This document shows positions 33,294 to 35,403 of a stretch of DNA of 35,403 nt, in pieces. The position numbers and the translations under genes are program-made. The stretch is taken from assembly GCA_009801015.1 (NCBI GenBank), contig VHZZ01006357.1:8711-44113 (forward strand), given 5' to 3'. This DNA comes from Silene noctiflora (Eukaryota > Streptophyta > Magnoliopsida > Caryophyllales > Caryophyllaceae). Position 1 is the stretch's first letter. The number at the start of each line of letters is the position of its first letter. Under the pieces are notes generated by a model that was not told where the DNA came from, did no database searches, and worked only from the letters and a program-made list of their open reading frames with translations.

Positions 33294-33486
33294 TGTTGCG
33301 CGGAAGTGCAAATACCTCTCGTTGACCCCTACTACACCGGTGTCCACTGTCCGTAACAATACGATATTGTCCGCTTTGAGCCAAGTCCTCACATAAAGGA
33401 CTTGTACAATCATATGTTGTAGACACTTATATAGATGCCCTTTCATCTTTACATCACCGATGTGGACATGAGTTTGCACTCTAATA
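33294..33486 (-). repeat. 5' LTR of the 32023-33486 element
   Basis: Begins TGTTGCGCGGAAGTG and ends CACTCTAATA on the + strand. The terminal CA has mutated to TA, giving an imperfect inverted end. On the minus strand it holds a TATATAAG box (about 33430-33437) and GTCCACATCGGTGATG upstream of it, a phrase common in plant TRIM and LTR promoters. Confidence 0.85.
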
Positions 33487-33491
33487 ATATC

Positions 33492-34453
33492 AAAGCTCAT
33501 GGCTAAAGACCGAGTATGATAATATGATATAAACCAGACCTTTATGAACCAACTCAGTAACGCTTTATTTACTTCTTATTTGGCTTAGTCTAAAGAGTTT
33601 TTAAGAGAATAGTTGAAACTCAATTAATAATCTTACCGTTACTATGCTAATGTTAGAACTTGCTAAAACCTCAATACACTCCTAGTGTATTTAACATAAT
33701 CAAGCTCTTGATTATGTCATAGCTTTATCCAAGTCACGCTCATGTGTACAGATTGATGTACAAATGGGAGTACAATAATATATTTTAATCCCTAAACTAG
33801 CAAATTTTTTCTTGCATAAAGGAGCACACCACAAATCTTCAAGTATTCTTTAAGCTACTAATCCTATTAAATTAAGTTAATTAAAGCAAAGGACCACAAA
33901 ATCATAACATGGTGATATGCTAATTATGATAGTGTATACATTTCTAACTGCAATATACTTTATTGCATGCTTTAGAGGTTGGGGAACTTGAACGTGGTGC
34001 AAAAGGTAGTGTATATTGGATCAAAGTCATCTCTAGCTTGAGCTTAGTTTCTTTTTAGGGGACGTATAGGCTTTATTTTTAATTAGAATACCCTTGATTA
34101 GCTTAGTGTGTTGGGCTGGTCAAATTAAGGTTGTTAATCATTTATTTTAGTATATCTTTGATTAAATTTTTAATTAATTGATTATATACCAATACTTATG
34201 TATAATGTACAACTTTAACGATGTTATGTGGTAATTGAGCCAATAATCCTTAAGATGGAGGTATCTGTCTTAGTATTAAATGTGTCAAATATCAACCCAC
34301 GGATATCGCTGTCTTAAATGAGAATTTAACATGGTAATTATGCTTTCTACATGTAGGTTTTTATTACTGTATGGTAAGGAACCAAGGGCAAAGTGGTGAT
34401 TATGGCTTGTCCAGTTTTGTAAACTGAAATAGGGCAAACAATACGTCACGTAA
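33492..34453. other. AT-rich intergenic stretch
   Basis: No gene, RNA or clear element recognised between the two LTR elements. Confidence 0.6.
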
Positions 34454-34458
34454 CTAAC

Positions 34459-34567
34459 TGTTGAGGTCTCTTTCCATATTATCAATCGGTAGGATGAAAC
34501 TTCACTTACTTGTGCGTCGTCGGTCTATTGCACATACTTTTCTAAGCCCTCTGGGGAGGACTCAACA
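34459..34567 (+). repeat. 5' LTR of the TRIM
   Basis: 109 bp from TGTTGAGGTCTC to GGACTCAACA, with perfect 7-bp inverted termini. Length and form fit plant TRIM families. Confidence 0.8.
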
Positions 34568-34569
34568 AG

Positions 34570-34582
34570 TGGTATCAGAGCC
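34570..34582 (+). promoter_or_regulatory. Primer-binding site of the TRIM
   Basis: TGGTATCAGAGCC is an exact complement of the 3' end of plant initiator methionine tRNA and begins two bases after the LTR. Confidence 0.92.
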
Positions 34583-34839
34583 AACGATTCGGATTGGGAC
34601 CGCAAGGTGCAATGTGGTGACGTTGCTCGAGGTGATGTGGAGTATCACCAATGCTGGACTCTTTCCCTTGGTTATTAACCACAGATGCGGAGTATTAGCT
34701 TGGTTGGCCCGATGCGGGGTGGTCTCGGGTGAGAGTAGCGCACCGCTAAGTAAGGGGAGTTTTAACACATACACATGTGAAAATGGGAGCTAATTTGTTG
34801 AGGTCTCATCCCATATGTGTGTGATGAAGCATGGTTCCA

Positions 34840-35225
34840 CACTAGTAGAAAAAGAGTGAAGGGACTACTCCTCATATCACCAATTGATTTTAGAATATAA
34901 CCTCAATTGTTTATGGGTCGGTCCCTTATACCTACTTCTATAAAACCGTTGCGGATGACTTAACACTTAAGAGGACACGTGAAACCGATGTTGACCCCTG
35001 TTAAGTTGAGTCAACAATTGATAAACTTAATAATTGTAAATTTGTAATAATATAAGGACCTCAACTATAACATAAATTGTTAGTAAAAGATTATTTTCCC
35101 GGCGCTCATAAAACAAAACTCGAGCTCGATTCAATCTCGAGTTTACCTAAATTTGAAAAAACTGAACTCATTACCATGCACATGCGAGATTTAATCCGAG
35201 CTCGAACTCTACCCGAACCTATATA
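34840..35225. mobile_element. Possible CACTA-type element end inserted in the TRIM 3' LTR
   Basis: CACTAGTAGAAAAAGAGTG at 34840 has the CACTA terminus followed by the A-rich phrase common to plant CACTA (En/Spm) and derived non-autonomous elements. It interrupts LTR homology exactly. The other terminus and the remaining LTR are not found before the window ends, so the right limit given is arbitrary. No transposase frame is visible. Confidence 0.45.
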
Positions 35226-35403
35226 ATTGTTAAGTTATTATTTTTTTGGGTTTTTCTCTCTTGTGCCCCTGAANTTTTCACTTTTCTAAGTTGCACCCTT
35301 GCATTTGACAGGATACTAATTATACTCCTAAGTTTCATTAGTTGTCCCCAAACGTGACCTAAACACTCTAAACCGTCAACTTTTTCCGTTAAGTGCTAAC
35401 ATG
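35226..35403. repeat. Fragment of a dispersed repeat at the window edge
   Basis: CTTGTGCCCCTGAA, TTGCACCCTTGCATTTGACA and GTCCCCAAACGTGACC have the form of terminal sequence seen in plant Mutator-like elements, and resemble the fragment in intron 9 of the GIP1-like gene. An N at 35274 and the window end prevent delimitation. Confidence 0.3.

Larger units (their letters stand above)
32023..33486 (-). mobile_element. Complete non-coding LTR retroelement, 1.46 kb
   Basis: Two related LTRs bound it: 32023-32213 (191 bp) and 33294-33486 (193 bp). A 5-bp target duplication ATATC flanks both sides (32018-32022 and 33487-33491). The left LTR has TGTTA...TAACA-type ends. A primer-binding site complementary to initiator Met tRNA lies next to the right LTR on the minus strand, and a polypurine tract lies next to the left LTR, so the element reads right to left. 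The internal 1.08 kb has no gag or pol; the frames at 32186-32494, 32659-32910 and 33183-33500 show no retroviral motifs. Size is between a TRIM and a LARD. The LTRs differ by roughly a third, so the insertion is old. Confidence 0.88.
34459..34839 (+). mobile_element. TRIM (terminal-repeat retrotransposon in miniature), 3' LTR interrupted
   Basis: The 5' LTR is 34459-34567 (109 bp), bounded by the 7-bp inverted ends TGTTGAG and CTCAACA. A perfect tRNA-iMet primer-binding site follows two bases later. The internal part is about 230 bp with no protein motif; the frames at 34461-34793 and 34562-34774 are by-products. A purine-rich AAAATGGGAG stands before the second LTR, which starts TGTTGAGGTCTC at 34796 and matches the first for about 45 bases. 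It then breaks off at CACTAGTAG (34840). A candidate target duplication CTAAC precedes the 5' LTR; its partner was not found. Confidence 0.8.

Noticed and set aside
34461-34793. 110-codon frame over the TRIM
   Set aside because: It spans LTR, primer-binding site and interior of a TRIM, so it is a by-product of the element.
1-35403. CRISPR arrays, bacterial operons or plasmid origins
   Set aside because: The introns, LTR elements and plant gene families show this is plant nuclear DNA; the tandem repeats seen lack CRISPR repeat/spacer structure.

Overview
This is a window of plant nuclear DNA, almost certainly from a eudicot. It is AT-rich, with three plant-specific genes on the + strand that have GT...AG introns, separated by long non-coding stretches full of small plant transposons (Tourist- and Stowaway-type MITEs, a Helitron end, TRIM-like LTR elements, a CACTA-type terminus). 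I cannot name the species. The repeat style, such as GAACT-rich MITEs, would fit a Caryophyllales member such as spinach or a relative, but that is a weak guess. Single Ns occur at 432, 28973 and 35274.

Layout. 1-394 is the 3' end of a Helitron-like element, followed by an AT microsatellite. 433-2930 is intergenic. 3516-6840 is a five-exon BREVIS RADIX (BRX) family gene encoding 361 aa with both BRX domains intact. 8054-15286 is a ten-exon gene for a GBF-interacting protein 1-like (GIP1/DUF1296) protein of 837 aa. 15287-26230 is about 11 kb of gene-free DNA with at least four MITE-type insertions plus GAACT-rich repeats. 26484-27674 is a single-exon BIG GRAIN 1-like gene of 396 aa. 27675-35403 is gene-free and rich in repeats: a MITE with 53-bp tandem repeats, a Stowaway-like MITE holding a long hairpin, a complete 1.46-kb non-coding LTR element with matching target-site duplications, and a TRIM whose 3' LTR is interrupted by a CACTA-like end.

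The most notable features are two separate exon-scale tandem duplications inside the two large genes. In the GIP1-like gene, exon 7, its intron and the start of the next exon were duplicated with a period of about 640 bp. The result is a chimeric exon 8 in which a former intron acceptor is now coding, and the reading frame is kept. In the BRX gene, the 5' part of exon 2 with its acceptor is repeated twice more in decayed form inside intron 1.

Functional links: BRX and BIG GRAIN 1 proteins are both known in auxin-related growth control, and GIP1-like proteins are linked to bZIP/G-box factors. Nothing in the sequence shows that the three genes act together. All exon coordinates were read by eye from splice signals, reading phase and family resemblance, without transcript data.
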